DNA of 36,383 nt from NCBI GenBank assembly GCA_015067895.1, contig SVLP01000026.1, positions 1-36,383 of the forward strand, given 5' to 3'. Position numbers and translations under genes: made by a program. Shown here in pieces: positions 19,138 to 28,195 of the stretch. Under the pieces are notes generated by a model, which worked only from the letters and a program-made list of their open reading frames with translations, did not search any database and had not been told where the DNA came from. The DNA is from Oscillospiraceae bacterium (lineage in GTDB: Bacteria > Bacillota_A > Clostridia > Oscillospirales > Oscillospiraceae). Within the stretch, counting starts at the first letter, position 1, and each line of letters opens with the position of its first letter.

Positions 19138-21375
19138 TTGCGAAAGCTCATGTGGTTCACGATCGGATATGCGGCAAGCTGCGCCCTTGGAACGTACCTG
19201 TTCCGGGAGGGCGGGATGCTGTTTGCAGCAGGCATTTGTGCGCTGCTCCTGGCGGCACTTTTCCGATTCCGGAAGCATCCGGTGGTCATGCGGGCCGGGA
19301 TGGCGGTACTGGGCTGCGCGGTGGGGGCACTGGCGTTCTTCGGATATGAGAATGGCCTGTTGTCGCCCATCACTGCACTGGATACGCAGATCGTCCCGGT
19401 GACGATCCGTGTCACGGACTACAGCTGGGACACGGATTACGGCTCCGCAGCCGACGGCATCGCCGAATTGGACGGAATGGAATACAAGATCCGCTTCTAT
19501 CTGAATGAGAAAGCAGAGCTGGAACCCGGCGACATGGTCGAGTTGCAAGCCCGTCTTCGTCTGACCGACGAGGGCGGTGCCAAAGAGCCCACCTTCCACC
19601 GCACCAGCGGCATCCTGCTGCTGGGGTATCAGCGGGGAGATGCTGCGATCACGGCAGGGGAGACCACCTGGCGTGACTGGCCTGCTGTATGGCGTCATCG
19701 GCTGAAATCGATCATAACCCGATGCTTCCCGGCGGATACCTTTGGTTTTGCGAAGGCTCTCCTTCTGGGCGACAAGACCGACCTTTCCTACGCGCAGAAT
19801 ACGGATTTCAGCGTCAGCGGCATCAGCCACATCGTGGCGGTGTCGGGACTGCACGTGTCCATTTTGTGCGCGATGATCTTCGTGGTATCCCGGAAGCGGC
19901 GGTTTCTGACGGCCATCATCGGCATCCCTGTCCTGCTGTTTTTCGCGGCGGTGGTGGGCTTTACGCCGTCGGTTACCCGGGCGGTGCTGATGCAGTGCCT
20001 CATGATGCTGGCCGTGGTGGTGGATCGGGAGTATGACCCGCCCACGGCGCTGGCCTTTGCCGTGCTTGTCATATTGATCCATTGTCCCCTGACCATCGCG
20101 TCGGTGGGCTTCCAGCTGTCGGTGGCCAGCGTGGCGGGCATTTTCCTGTTCTATCCCGCCCTGTCCGAATGGATGAAGCGGTCTCTGCCCGGAAAGGGGA
20201 AGACGCTTCGCGGGAGGCTGGAGCGGTGGTTCGTCTCGTCCGTCTCCGTGACGCTGAGCGCGTTGGTGCTGACAACGCCGCTGGTGGCTGTGTATTTCGG
20301 CACGGTGAGCCTGATCGGTGTGGTGACCAATCTGCTGGTGATCTTCGTCATCAGCGGCATTTTCTACGGGGTCGTGCTGGTGTGCCTGCTGGGTGCGTTC
20401 AGCATCCCGGCGGGAGTTTTAGCCGCGAAGGTCATCTCCTGGCCCATCCGGTACGTGCTGGCTGTCTCCCATACTCTGGCGAAGGTGCCCATGGCGGCGG
20501 TCTATACCGCCAGCCCCTATGTGGTGATCTGGCTGGTCTTTGCCTACGGACTGATCCTGTGGCTGCTGCTGTCAAAGAAAAAGCGGCCCGGTCTTGCGCT
20601 GTGCTGTGGCGTTCTGGGCCTGTGTGTCAGCCTGATGCTGTCCTATCTGGAGCCGCTGACCTGCGGCTACCGGGTGACGGCGCTGGATGTGGGCCAGGGA
20701 CAGTGCATCGTGCTCCAGAGCGAGGGCAGCACCTTTCTGGTGGATTGCGGCGGCAGCTATGACGATGATGCCGCAGACACAGCCGCCAGATTCCTGCTGA
20801 GTCAGGGCATCAGCCGCATCGACGGCCTGATCCTGACCCACTACGACCGGGATCACGCCGGCGGCGTCCAATACCTGGCCCACAGGATCCATATCGAGCG
20901 GGTCTATCTTCCTCAGACCGAGGATGCGGACGACTGTCTGCGGTCTGTTTTGGATGCAGTCAAGGAACATATCCACATCGATTCAGACATGACCATCGCC
21001 TTCGGCGATGCCAGAATTCAGCTTTTTCCCGCGAAAATGATAAGCTCCGGCAATGATTCCTGCGCTTCGGTATTGTTTCAGCGGGAAAAATGTGATACAC
21101 TGATAACCGGTGACTTAAGTGCCGATGCCGAGCGGCAGCTGCTTTCCGATTACGACCTCCCCGACCTGGAGGTGCTGATCGTGGGGCATCACGGCTCCAA
21201 ATACTCCACCTGCACCGAACTTCTCGAAGCCACCGCGCCGGACGCGGCCATCATTTCCGTGGGCGCGGACAACAGCTACGGCCATCCCACGGCCGAGGTG
21301 CTGGAGCGATTGACGCAGGCGGGCTGCGCCATTTACCGGACGGACTTACACGGAACCATTACCTACAGGGGGTGA
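19138..21375 (+). CDS. comEC: DNA uptake channel ComEC/Rec2
   Basis: The 745-residue product has the full ComEC layout. N-terminal membrane segments and a DUF4131-like extracytoplasmic part (about 1-190) are followed by the Competence domain, with the signature SGISHIVAVSGLHVSIL (about 223-240), and several helices. The C-terminal metallo-beta-lactamase domain (about 515-745) begins TALDVGQGQCIVLQ. The metal motif is H568-Y-D570-R-D572-H573, then GHHGSKYS and the late SYGHP. ComEC transports single-stranded DNA into the cytoplasm during natural transformation. TTG 19138 is chosen since AAAGGGGG lies 7 nt upstream; the next ATG, at 19150, is too distant. holA follows after 4 bp, so the two are co-transcribed. 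Confidence 0.94.
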   Translation: MRKLMWFTIGYAASCALGTYLFREGGMLFAAGICALLLAALFRFRKHPVVMRAGMAVLGCAVGALAFFGYENGLLSPITALDTQIVPVTIRVTDYSWDTDYGSAADGIAELDGMEYKIRFYLNEKAELEPGDMVELQARLRLTDEGGAKEPTFHRTSGILLLGYQRGDAAITAGETTWRDWPAVWRHRLKSIITRCFPADTFGFAKALLLGDKTDLSYAQNTDFSVSGISHIVAVSGLHVSILCAMIFVVSRKRRFLTAIIGIPVLLFFAAVVGFTPSVTRAVLMQCLMMLAVVVDREYDPPTALAFAVLVILIHCPLTIASVGFQLSVASVAGIFLFYPALSEWMKRSLPGKGKTLRGRLERWFVSSVSVTLSALVLTTPLVAVYFGTVSLIGVVTNLLVIFVISGIFYGVVLVCLLGAFSIPAGVLAAKVISWPIRYVLAVSHTLAKVPMAAVYTASPYVVIWLVFAYGLILWLLLSKKKRPGLALCCGVLGLCVSLMLSYLEPLTCGYRVTALDVGQGQCIVLQSEGSTFLVDCGGSYDDDAADTAARFLLSQGISRIDGLILTHYDRDHAGGVQYLAHRIHIERVYLPQTEDADDCLRSVLDAVKEHIHIDSDMTIAFGDARIQLFPAKMISSGNDSCASVLFQREKCDTLITGDLSADAERQLLSDYDLPDLEVLIVGHHGSKYSTCTELLEATAPDAAIISVGADNSYGHPTAEVLERLTQAGCAIYRTDLHGTITYRG

Positions 21376-21379
21376 AGCA

Positions 21380-22426
21380 ATGGCAAAAGTGAATAACGCG
21401 CCCGATGAGCTTTCCCGGCTCAAGGCCGCCATCAAGGAACGGCGGCTGGAGCGGCTGTACTTCTTCCACGGCGAGGAGGGCTTTTTGCTGCACCACTACC
21501 TCAATGAGATGCGCAGAAAGACCATCGACGAGCTGACCTGGGACTTTAACTACCACCGCTTCACCCAGGAGACTTTCTCCGTCCAGGACTTCTCCGATGC
21601 GGTGGAGGCCCTGCCCATGATGGCAGAATCCACCTTCGTTCAGGTGGATGAGATCGATATCTTCAAGCTGAACGAAGCTGAGCGGGAGAAGATGATCGCC
21701 GTCCTCTCGGATGTGCCCGACTACTGCACCGTGGTCTTCACCTACGAGATCGTGGAGTGGAAGCCCGACAAACGGCTGAAAAAGCTGTGGGACGCCGTCA
21801 GCAAGCACGGCACCATTGTCGAGTTCGCCAAGCAGAGCCAGCGCGACTTGATCGCCTGGGTAACCCGGCATTTTGCAAGCTACAACAAACGAATCAGCTT
21901 TGACCTCTGCGTCTATCTCATCGACATCACCGGCGGCACCATGACTGCGCTGCAGGGGGAGATCAAAAAGATCGCCGCCTATTCTGGCTCTGATACCATT
22001 GTCAGGGCCGATATCGACGCCGTCACCGAGCCGGTGCTGGATGCGGTGGTTTTTCAGATGACCGACCTTCTGGGCGCGGGCAAGTACGGCGAGGCCATGC
22101 TGAAGCTGCACACCCTCTTCAAGATGCAGCAGGAGCCCATCGTCATCCTCGGTGCCGTGGGCGGCCATTTCCGCCGGATCTCCGCCGCCCGGACGCTGAT
22201 GGACTGCGGCAAGACGGCCGACGATCTGATGCGCCTGACGGGGCTGAAGGACTATCCCGCCCGGAAGACCATGGGTGCGGCCAAGGCCTTCAACGCCCGC
22301 TTCTGCCGAAAGGCCGCAGAGCTGATCTTGGAGACGGACTATAAAATGAAAACATCCTTTGACGAGCAGGAGCGGCTTCTGGAGCTGCTGATCCTGCAGC
22401 TGGCTCAGGAGGCGCGCAATGGTTAA
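21380..22426 (+). CDS. holA: DNA polymerase III subunit delta
   Basis: The 348-residue product matches HolA, the clamp-loader subunit that opens the beta sliding clamp. The N-terminal half carries RLYFFHGEEGFLLHHYLNEMR (the degenerate AAA+ start, with GEE in the P-loop position), then FVQVDEIDIFKL and the lid segment AKQSQRDLIAWVTRH. The C-terminal collar includes LLGAGKYGEAMLKLHTLFKMQQEPIVILGAVGGHFRRI. The comEC-holA order is common in Firmicutes. GGGGGTGAAGC precedes the ATG as ribosome-binding site, and the gene's end overlaps the next start by 8 bp. Confidence 0.93.
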   Translation: MAKVNNAPDELSRLKAAIKERRLERLYFFHGEEGFLLHHYLNEMRRKTIDELTWDFNYHRFTQETFSVQDFSDAVEALPMMAESTFVQVDEIDIFKLNEAEREKMIAVLSDVPDYCTVVFTYEIVEWKPDKRLKKLWDAVSKHGTIVEFAKQSQRDLIAWVTRHFASYNKRISFDLCVYLIDITGGTMTALQGEIKKIAAYSGSDTIVRADIDAVTEPVLDAVVFQMTDLLGAGKYGEAMLKLHTLFKMQQEPIVILGAVGGHFRRISAARTLMDCGKTADDLMRLTGLKDYPARKTMGAAKAFNARFCRKAAELILETDYKMKTSFDEQERLLELLILQLAQEARNG

Positions 22427-23006
22427 GATCAAGGAAGCCATCGTGGTGGAGGGCCGCTACGACAAGAATGCCCTGAGCCAGATCGTGGACGCGCCCATCC
22501 TGGAGACGTCGGGCTTCGGCATTTTCAAGGACAAGCAGCAGATGAAGCTGCTACGAAAAGTTGCACAGCTCCGGGGCCTGATCGTCTTCACCGATGCCGA
22601 CGGGGCGGGCTTTGTCATCCGCAATCACATCAAATCCGCCATCCCGGCGAAATATTTGAAGCACGCCTACATCCCCGACATCCCCGGCAAGGAGAAGCGC
22701 AAGGCCGCTCCCGGTAAGGAGGGCAAGCTGGGCGTGGAGGGCATGACCCCTCAGATCATCCTCCAGGCTCTGCGCAACGCCGGAGCCACCATCGAGGGGG
22801 AAACCGAAAAACGCACCAATGGTGCCATCACCAAGGCCGACCTGATGGAGCTGGGTCTTGCGGGAACCAGCGGCAGCGAGGAGAAGCGGAAGAAGCTCAT
22901 GAAGCATCTGGATCTTCCGGAGCATATGAGTCCCAATGCACTGTTGCAGGCACTGAATCTTTTGTATGATTTGGAGACATTGGCACAGCTTTTGGAACAA
23001 ATCTGA
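22419..23006 (+). CDS. TOPRIM-domain protein, ribonuclease M5-like (DUF4093)
   Basis: The 195-residue product starts with a TOPRIM domain: Glu11 in VVEGRYDK and the D-x-D pair Asp59/Asp61 in FTDADGAG, the residues that bind catalytic magnesium. The C-terminal half is a DUF4093-like region (about 110-195) as in RNase M5, which trims 5S rRNA precursors. Classic rnmV lies beside ksgA, but here it overlaps holA by 8 bp, so the assignment to 5S rRNA maturation is tentative. Other TOPRIM enzymes (primase-like, OLD-like) are less likely given the length and the DUF4093-like tail. Confidence 0.8.
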   Translation: MVKIKEAIVVEGRYDKNALSQIVDAPILETSGFGIFKDKQQMKLLRKVAQLRGLIVFTDADGAGFVIRNHIKSAIPAKYLKHAYIPDIPGKEKRKAAPGKEGKLGVEGMTPQIILQALRNAGATIEGETEKRTNGAITKADLMELGLAGTSGSEEKRKKLMKHLDLPEHMSPNALLQALNLLYDLETLAQLLEQI

Positions 23007-23059
23007 CTGTAGGGTGGATGATTGCCCGGTTAAAACAGAAGAACGACTTTCGATTACCA

Positions 23060-23161
23060 TGTCATTGCGAGCCCGCAAGGGCGTGACAATCTCCTGGTAC
23101 GGCGTTCCGATTCGTACATTCCCGCAGGAGATTGCCACGGCCTTACGGCCTCGCAATGACA
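23060..23161. repeat. Cloverleaf palindromic repeat, copy A
   Basis: Outer arms are TGTCATTGCGAG and CTCGCAATGACA. Inside are side hairpin GCCC-GCAA-GGGC, a main stem containing CAATCTCCTG paired with CAGGAGATTG, and a second side hairpin GGCC-TTAC-GGCC. Intergenic, 53 bp after the TOPRIM gene. Confidence 0.85.
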
Positions 23162-23222
23162 GAGGTAGTGGGAAGCTGGCAATATCTGATGTTACACTTC
23201 AGCAACGGGAGAAGGGGTTTTA

Positions 23223-23239
23223 CGCACCCTGCGGGTGCG
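23223..23239 (+). other. Short hairpin just upstream of a ribosome-binding site
   Basis: CGCACCC-TGC-GGGTGCG is a perfect 7-bp stem ending 4 nt before AAAGGAG of the following gene. It could tune translation or be the remnant of a repeat. Confidence 0.45.
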
Positions 23240-23256
23240 AAGAAAGGAGTACACAG

Positions 23257-23817
23257 ATGGAAAAGAAAACCTATCGTATTGCACCCTACGAAAAGGAAAA
23301 CTGGCAGTGGCTATGGGGTGCGGCTGCTATCACTTTTTTCTGTTGGTGTTTTTCTGATTACCTTTGGTTTGACATGGCGGGCTGGGTTTATGGTGTGATT
23401 TTTGCGCTGTCTTGTCTGCTGCTTGGGCTTTTTCGCATCCGTCAGCGGGGCGTGGAGCTGTTCCTGTCGGAAGACGGCATTCGTGTTCGGAATCATGGGC
23501 GGGACACGGTTCCTCTGACACCCTGGAGTGCATTTGATAGCGGTTACATTTTCAAGCTTTTCGCAGGGTCGCTTGGAGCGCATCAGGATGCTGATACCTA
23601 CTTTTTGCTGACGGCAAAGCCGTTGGATCAGGAATTGATCGACAAGATCGCATTTGATTTGAACTGCTCCAAGCCTTGTGGTGTTTGGAAGGATTACATT
23701 GCAGTTCGGACAAAAGCGGCAGACAATCGCACGATCCGTACTGCCATCGGTTCCCAGCTTCCGCTGACGGAGCTGTGCATCGATAGAGAACACATCGGAG
23801 AGGCAACGGAAGACTAA
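23257..23817 (+). CDS. Hypothetical membrane protein with C-terminal soluble domain
   Basis: The 186-residue product has two adjacent hydrophobic segments at about 19-36 and 40-58, then a soluble region beginning GVELFLSEDGIRVRNHGRDTVPLTPWSAF. Two N-terminal helices followed by a beta-rich domain with a G-I-x-V-x-x-x-G-R-D-T-V pattern recall the YcxB/bacterial-PH-like group, but this is a loose match. GC is lower than that of neighbours. ATG 23257 has GAAAGGAG upstream. It follows repeat copy A and lies 19 bp before the ABC-F gene. No function can be assigned. Confidence 0.7.
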   Translation: MEKKTYRIAPYEKENWQWLWGAAAITFFCWCFSDYLWFDMAGWVYGVIFALSCLLLGLFRIRQRGVELFLSEDGIRVRNHGRDTVPLTPWSAFDSGYIFKLFAGSLGAHQDADTYFLLTAKPLDQELIDKIAFDLNCSKPCGVWKDYIAVRTKAADNRTIRTAIGSQLPLTELCIDREHIGEATED

Positions 23818-23836
23818 TCGTTTTGGAGAAAACAAG

Positions 23837-25705
23837 ATGATCGATATACAAGTCAAAAACCTGGTAAAATTTTTCACCATCGGTGAAAATCTTCTGGACG
23901 GGCTGTCCTTTGACATCCAGGAGGGGGAGCGGGTGGCGATCCTGGGCCGGAACGGCTGCGGCAAGACCACGCTCTTCAAGATCCTCACCGGCGAGATGGA
24001 CTACGACGACGGCGAGGTTTTCATCAACCCAAACAAGCGGCTGGGCTTGATCTCCCAGATTCCCAAATTCCCCGCGGGCTACACCGTGGAGGATGTGCTG
24101 CGCAGTGCCTACGCCGACCTCTACGCCATCCAGAAGAAGATGGAAAGGCTCGAAAAGCAGATGGCCGCCGGCGACCACGATGTGCTGAAGGAGTACGACG
24201 ATCTCAGCAACCGCTTCACCTCCGGCGGCGGCTACGACATGGATGTCGAAGTCGACAAGATCTGCAACGGCCTTGCCATCACCCCGGAGCAGCGGCGGCA
24301 GGAGTTTGCGTCACTCTCCGGCGGTGAGAAGACCCGGATGAACCTGGCGCGGCTTCTGCTGGAGAAGACCGACATCCTCCTGCTGGACGAGCCCACGAAC
24401 CACCTGGATCTCCACTCCGTGGAATGGCTGGAATCTTACATCAAGACCTTCAAGGGCACGGTGCTGGCCATCTCCCATGACCGCTATTTCATCGACCAGA
24501 TCGCCGAGCGGGTCATCGAGATCACCGAGGGCCACGCGGAATTCTATTCCGGCAACTACTCCTTCTACATGGACGAGAAGCAGGCTCGGTTCGATCTGCA
24601 GATGAAGCAGTACGAGACGGAGCAGGCCAAGCTCAAGCAGTTGGGCTACACCGTCGAGCGGATGAAGGGCTGGGGCATCAACAACCGCACCCTCTACCGC
24701 CGCGCCATGTCCATCCAGCATCGCATGGAGCGCATCAAGAAGACCGAGAAGCCAAAGACCGAGAAGACCATGAAGGCCAGCTTCGGACAGAAGGACTTCT
24801 CCGGCGATATCGTCTTTACCACCAAACGGCTGGAAAAGGCATTCGGTGACCGGGTGCTGTTCTCGGATGTGAATTTGACCGTCACCGGCGGCGAGCGCAT
24901 CGCCATCCTGGGCGACAACGGCACCGGCAAGTCCACCTTCATCAAGTGTCTGCTGGACGAGGAGGATTTCACCGGCAAGATCGCCTTCGGCCCCACGGTG
25001 AAATACGGCTACCTGCCCCAGATCATCCATTTCAGCCACCCGGAGCGGACGCTGTACGACACCATGCTCTATGAGAAGAACTGCTCCCCCCAGATGGCGA
25101 GAGACCGGCTGGGACAGTTCCTATTCAGCGGCGAGGATGTCTTCAAGACGGTCGGAACCCTCTCCGGCGGCGAGCAGTCCCGGCTTCGGCTGTGCATGCT
25201 GATGGATGAGAAGATCAATCTGCTCATTCTGGACGAGCCGACCAACCATCTGGACATCTCCTCCCGCGAGTGGGTGGAGGCCGCCATCGAGGAATTCGAG
25301 GGTGTGCTCCTCTTCGTCAGCCATGACCGCTACTTCATCGAGAAGTTTGCCGAGCGGATCTGGGATCTGGAGGACGGCACCATCCGCGATTACAACTGCG
25401 GCTACGCCAAGTACCGCTCCATCCGGGAGCACGAGAAGATGGCCAAGGCCGCCATCCCCGCCCCCGTGAAGGAGAAGAAGGAAAAGAAAGAAAAGCCCAA
25501 GGGCGGCACCAAGGAAAACGACAAGCTGGTGAGGCGCCTGGAGCGGGAGATCGAGAAGCAGGAAAAGGTGGTGGCCGACTTCGACCCGAAGATCGAAGCC
25601 GCCTCCGCCGACTACCAGGAGCTGACCCGCTTGCTCGCCGAAAAGGAAGAGGCCGAACTGCTTCTCATGGAGCTCATGGAGCAGTGGGAAGCGGCCCAGG
25701 AATAA
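23837..25705 (+). CDS. ABC-F family ATPase
   Basis: The 622-residue product has two ABC nucleotide-binding domains on one chain and no membrane segments. NBD1 has GRNGCGKTT (37-45), LSGGEKTR and LLLDEPTNHLD; NBD2 has GDNGTGKST, LSGGEQSR and LLILDEPTNHLD. Between them lies the ABC-F linker (P-site tRNA interaction motif, about 240-320, with ERMKGWGINN and a basic helix). The C-terminal tail (about 540-622) is a Lys/Glu-rich coiled coil, as in Uup/YdiF-type members. Such proteins bind the ribosomal E site to relieve stalls, and some give antibiotic resistance. The long C-terminal coiled coil favours a housekeeping Uup/YdiF class. It follows the small membrane protein by 19 bp. Confidence 0.93.
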   Translation: MIDIQVKNLVKFFTIGENLLDGLSFDIQEGERVAILGRNGCGKTTLFKILTGEMDYDDGEVFINPNKRLGLISQIPKFPAGYTVEDVLRSAYADLYAIQKKMERLEKQMAAGDHDVLKEYDDLSNRFTSGGGYDMDVEVDKICNGLAITPEQRRQEFASLSGGEKTRMNLARLLLEKTDILLLDEPTNHLDLHSVEWLESYIKTFKGTVLAISHDRYFIDQIAERVIEITEGHAEFYSGNYSFYMDEKQARFDLQMKQYETEQAKLKQLGYTVERMKGWGINNRTLYRRAMSIQHRMERIKKTEKPKTEKTMKASFGQKDFSGDIVFTTKRLEKAFGDRVLFSDVNLTVTGGERIAILGDNGTGKSTFIKCLLDEEDFTGKIAFGPTVKYGYLPQIIHFSHPERTLYDTMLYEKNCSPQMARDRLGQFLFSGEDVFKTVGTLSGGEQSRLRLCMLMDEKINLLILDEPTNHLDISSREWVEAAIEEFEGVLLFVSHDRYFIEKFAERIWDLEDGTIRDYNCGYAKYRSIREHEKMAKAAIPAPVKEKKEKKEKPKGGTKENDKLVRRLEREIEKQEKVVADFDPKIEAASADYQELTRLLAEKEEAELLLMELMEQWEAAQE

Positions 25706-25717
25706 GTAAAGCAACGA

Positions 25718-25836
25718 TGTCATTGCGAGCCAGTGCGCACACTGGCGTGGCAATCCCCGAACTAAAAGGAAGCACCAATTCAGTTTCCGGTCAATTTGGG
25801 GATTGCCACGTCGGGCTTTGCCTCCTCGCAATGACA
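25718..25836. repeat. Cloverleaf palindromic repeat, copy B
   Basis: The outer arms match copy A. The first side hairpin is a different but perfect GCCAGTG-CGCA-CACTGGC (25729-25746). The main stem reads GTGGCAATCCCC paired with GGGGATTGCCAC, where other copies have CTCC/GGAG. The apical loop is longer, giving 119 bp. Confidence 0.85.
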
Positions 25837-25867
25837 TGTTCTTTTTTCGAAAAATGTTGGAAAACCC

Positions 25868-25898
25868 TTGACCTTGACCCTGGGTCAAGGTATATAAT
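25868..25898 (+). promoter_or_regulatory. MerR-type promoter with 19-bp spacer and perfect dyad
   Basis: TTGACC (25868-25873) and TATAAT (25893-25898) are 19 bp apart, the over-long spacing characteristic of MerR-activated promoters. Centred at T25881 is a perfect 10-bp dyad, ACCTTGACCC and its complement GGGTCAAGGT (25871-25891). It sits 21 bp before the MerR-like gene, so autoregulation is expected. Confidence 0.85.
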
Positions 25899-25919
25899 GG
25901 CCCCAAGAGGTGATAAAAC

Positions 25920-27203
25920 ATGCGCATCAAAGAAGTGGAACAGCGCACCGGGCTGACCGCCAAGGCCATCCGGCTTTACGAATCCAAGGGCCTGCTGAAG
26001 CCCGCGAGAGAAACGGAAAACGACTACCGGGACTACACCGAGGAGGATGTGGCGCGGCTGAAGACCATTGCCATCCTGCGCAAGCTCGATGTGCCCGTCA
26101 AGACCATCAAGGACTGGACGGACGGGAAAACGCCGCTGGCAGAGATTTTGCAAAAAGCGGCAGAGCAGAACCGGGAAGCCAGTCGGGAGAGTGAACTGCG
26201 GCACAGACTTGCAGAGGATCTGAACGATATCCTGGAAGATGATCCCGATGCGGATCTGGGCGAAGCGGCTGAGGTGATGGAACCGATCAACGAGATCCTT
26301 CTGGAGCTGGACGACATCCTGCGGGAGGACGACGAGCATGTGGGAACGCCACTGTATGCCACCTTGATCGCGCTGGGCCCGATCCTTGGCACGATGCTCG
26401 GCATCGTAGACGGTGCAGAGCCGGACACCCTGCTGTGGGGATTTGTTTTCAGTATTGCAGGTGGTATTCTGGCGGCGTTCAGCTGGGCCAGATATTTGAA
26501 GACACCGAAGAAGGAACGCAGGCACAATGGCTGTCTGGCTGTGGTGATCGTGGGCATTCTTCTAGTCGCGGCGGTGATCGCATTTTGGATCTGGATGTCC
26601 GACTTGCAGCTTGACCGATACGGCATAGCCGATTCGGATATTGTACTTCAGCGGCCCTGGCAGCTGGCGGCGACCCTGTTCCTGATCGTTGAGCTGACAG
26701 CCGGAGCCTTGGCCTTTTCGCCGGATCGGGATGAGATGGTATTTTTCCAAAAGCTGAAAAAAGGAAAGAAGTATGGATTACTCCTGCTTTGCGGCTTGCT
26801 TGCGGCAAATTGGATCATGTTCCACGGCGCGCTGACGGGGCTCAGCGTCGCTACCGAGGAGGGCATCACCCGCTACAGCTTCTTCGACCCAGACGGCACC
26901 TTCTACGCCTACACGGACGTGGAACAGGTGGAGACAGGCTTCAAGGGAAAGCTCCTTGGGATCCCCATGCGATGGACGGGAGACTTCTATTATCGGATCA
27001 CCTATTCCGATGGTGTCACCGAAAACTGGGGCGAATCCGTGACCCAGGACGCGGAGGAGGACACCTGGGCCTGGATGTATCGGCTGGACGAATGGTGCCG
27101 CTCCGGCGGTGCGGAAAAGACCGGTTCCGATGCATTCAGCGAATACTGCGACATGGAGCAATTCTATGTGGACATCCTGATCGATGTGGTAAACGCCCGA
27201 TAA
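25920..27203 (+). CDS. Membrane-anchored MerR-family regulator
   Basis: The 427-residue protein begins with a MerR winged helix-turn-helix: MRIKEVEQRTGLTAKAIRLY, then YESKGLLKPARE and the basic wing, to about residue 70. An acidic helical linker (75-140) follows. Five hydrophobic segments lie at about 144-163, 170-191, 204-226, 247-266 and 285-303. The last 120 residues (about 305-427) are polar, Trp/Tyr-rich and contain strands such as YSFFDPDGTFYAYTDVEQVE. With a cytoplasmic HTH and five helices, this domain should be outside the cell. Standard MerR effectors (Cys metal ligands, drug pocket) are absent. It likely senses an envelope or extracellular signal and acts on its own promoter, and perhaps others. 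ATG 25920 has AGAGGTGAT upstream. Confidence 0.85.
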   Translation: MRIKEVEQRTGLTAKAIRLYESKGLLKPARETENDYRDYTEEDVARLKTIAILRKLDVPVKTIKDWTDGKTPLAEILQKAAEQNREASRESELRHRLAEDLNDILEDDPDADLGEAAEVMEPINEILLELDDILREDDEHVGTPLYATLIALGPILGTMLGIVDGAEPDTLLWGFVFSIAGGILAAFSWARYLKTPKKERRHNGCLAVVIVGILLVAAVIAFWIWMSDLQLDRYGIADSDIVLQRPWQLAATLFLIVELTAGALAFSPDRDEMVFFQKLKKGKKYGLLLLCGLLAANWIMFHGALTGLSVATEEGITRYSFFDPDGTFYAYTDVEQVETGFKGKLLGIPMRWTGDFYYRITYSDGVTENWGESVTQDAEEDTWAWMYRLDEWCRSGGAEKTGSDAFSEYCDMEQFYVDILIDVVNAR

Positions 27204-27208
27204 TGGAA

Positions 27209-27285
27209 TGTAGGGGACGGCCTGTGTGCCGTCCCTTGATTCGTATGTTGGCCCGCAGGGAACGGCACACAGGCCGTTCCCTACA
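27209..27285. repeat. Intergenic palindromic repeat upstream of mrp
   Basis: TGTAGGGGACGGCCTGTGTG... at 27209-27235 is matched by an inverted near-copy at 27259-27285 ending CCGTTCCCTACA, with about 22 bp between. The arms pair over roughly 27 bp with a few mismatches (GGACGG versus CCGTTCC). It sits between the MerR-like gene's stop and the mrp promoter, so it may also serve as a transcript end. Confidence 0.75.
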
Positions 27286-27299
27286 ATCAGAATTGACGG

Positions 27300-27328
27300 T
27301 TGACATCAATCGACTGGGGTACTATAAT
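27300..27328 (+). promoter_or_regulatory. Consensus promoter of the mrp operon
   Basis: TTGACA (27300-27305) and TATAAT (27323-27328) with exact 17-bp spacing, one of the closest matches to the housekeeping sigma consensus in the window. Confidence 0.85.
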
Positions 27329-27373
27329 AATCTGGTATGAAAAAAGCCGAAAATCGGCAAAGGAGTTATGTTT

Positions 27374-28195
27374 ATGAGTTCTTGTAATGGTAATTGCTCC
27401 TCCTGCGGCAGCGATTGCGCCGACCGCAAGGCGGAGAGCCTGCTGGCCCCTGCCAACCCCCACTCCAGTGTGAAGAAGGTCATCGCCGTTGTCTCCGGCA
27501 AGGGCGGCGTGGGCAAGTCCACCGTCACCTCCATGCTGGCCGTCGCCATGGCCCGCAAGGGCAAGAAGGTGGGCGTTCTGGATGCCGACATCACCGGCCC
27601 CTCCGCCCCCAAGGCCTTCGGTGTCAACGAGTGCCAGGGAGCCACTGAGGACGGCCTGTACCCCGGTATGAGCCGCGGCGGCATCCAGGTCATGTCCATC
27701 AATCTGCTGCTGGACGACCCCTCTGCGCCCGTGCTGTGGCGCGGCCCCGTCATCGCCGGTGCCGTCAAGCAGTTCTGGACGGACGTCATTTGGGAGGATG
27801 TGGACTATATGTTCGTGGATATGCCTCCCGGAACCGGCGACGTGCCCCTGACCGTGTTCCAGAGCCTGCCCATCGACGGCGTCATCATTGTCACCAGCCC
27901 CCAGGATCTGGTGTCCATGATCGTTTCCAAGGCTGTGAAGATGGCCAACATGATGCACATTCCCGTCCTGGGTCTGGTGGAGAACTATTCTTACCTCCAG
28001 TGCCCCGACTGTGGCAAGAAGATCAGCGTCTTCGGCAAGTCCCATGTGGACGAGGTCGCCGCCGAGTTCGGCATCCCCGTGCTGGCCCGGCTGCCCATCA
28101 ACCCCGCCGTGGCCGAGGCGTTCGACGCCGGTCTGATGGAGACTGTGGATACCCAGCACCTGGCTGACGCTGTCGCCGCCATCGAGCAGGCATGA
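27374..28195 (+). CDS. Mrp/NBP35-type Fe-S cluster carrier ATPase
   Basis: The 273-residue P-loop NTPase carries the deviant Walker [11 protein letters not shown] (41-50), DADITGPS, and the CPxC-type Cys210/Cys213 that bridge a [4Fe-4S] cluster across the dimer. The N-terminus has four cysteines (4, 8, 11, 15) in a ferredoxin-like cluster motif, as in eukaryotic NBP35 and some clostridial Mrp proteins. It should assemble or deliver Fe-S clusters in the cytoplasm. ATG 27374 is preferred over ATG 27368 because AAAGGAG then has a workable 8-nt spacing. It overlaps the zinc-ribbon gene by 4 bp (ATGA). ApbC is the related bacterial name. Confidence 0.92.
   Translation: MSSCNGNCSSCGSDCADRKAESLLAPANPHSSVKKVIAVVSGKGGVGKSTVTSMLAVAMARKGKKVGVLDADITGPSAPKAFGVNECQGATEDGLYPGMSRGGIQVMSINLLLDDPSAPVLWRGPVIAGAVKQFWTDVIWEDVDYMFVDMPPGTGDVPLTVFQSLPIDGVIIVTSPQDLVSMIVSKAVKMANMMHIPVLGLVENYSYLQCPDCGKKISVFGKSHVDEVAAEFGIPVLARLPINPAVAEAFDAGLMETVDTQHLADAVAAIEQA

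Noticed and set aside
23837..25705. Antibiotic-resistance ABC-F (Vga/Msr type)
   Set aside because: The long C-terminal coiled coil and linker fit housekeeping Uup/YdiF-like members better; resistance cannot be claimed from sequence alone.
25920..27203. Mercury or other metal resistance regulator
   Set aside because: The MerR-like protein lacks the conserved metal-binding Cys residues and no resistance genes are adjacent.
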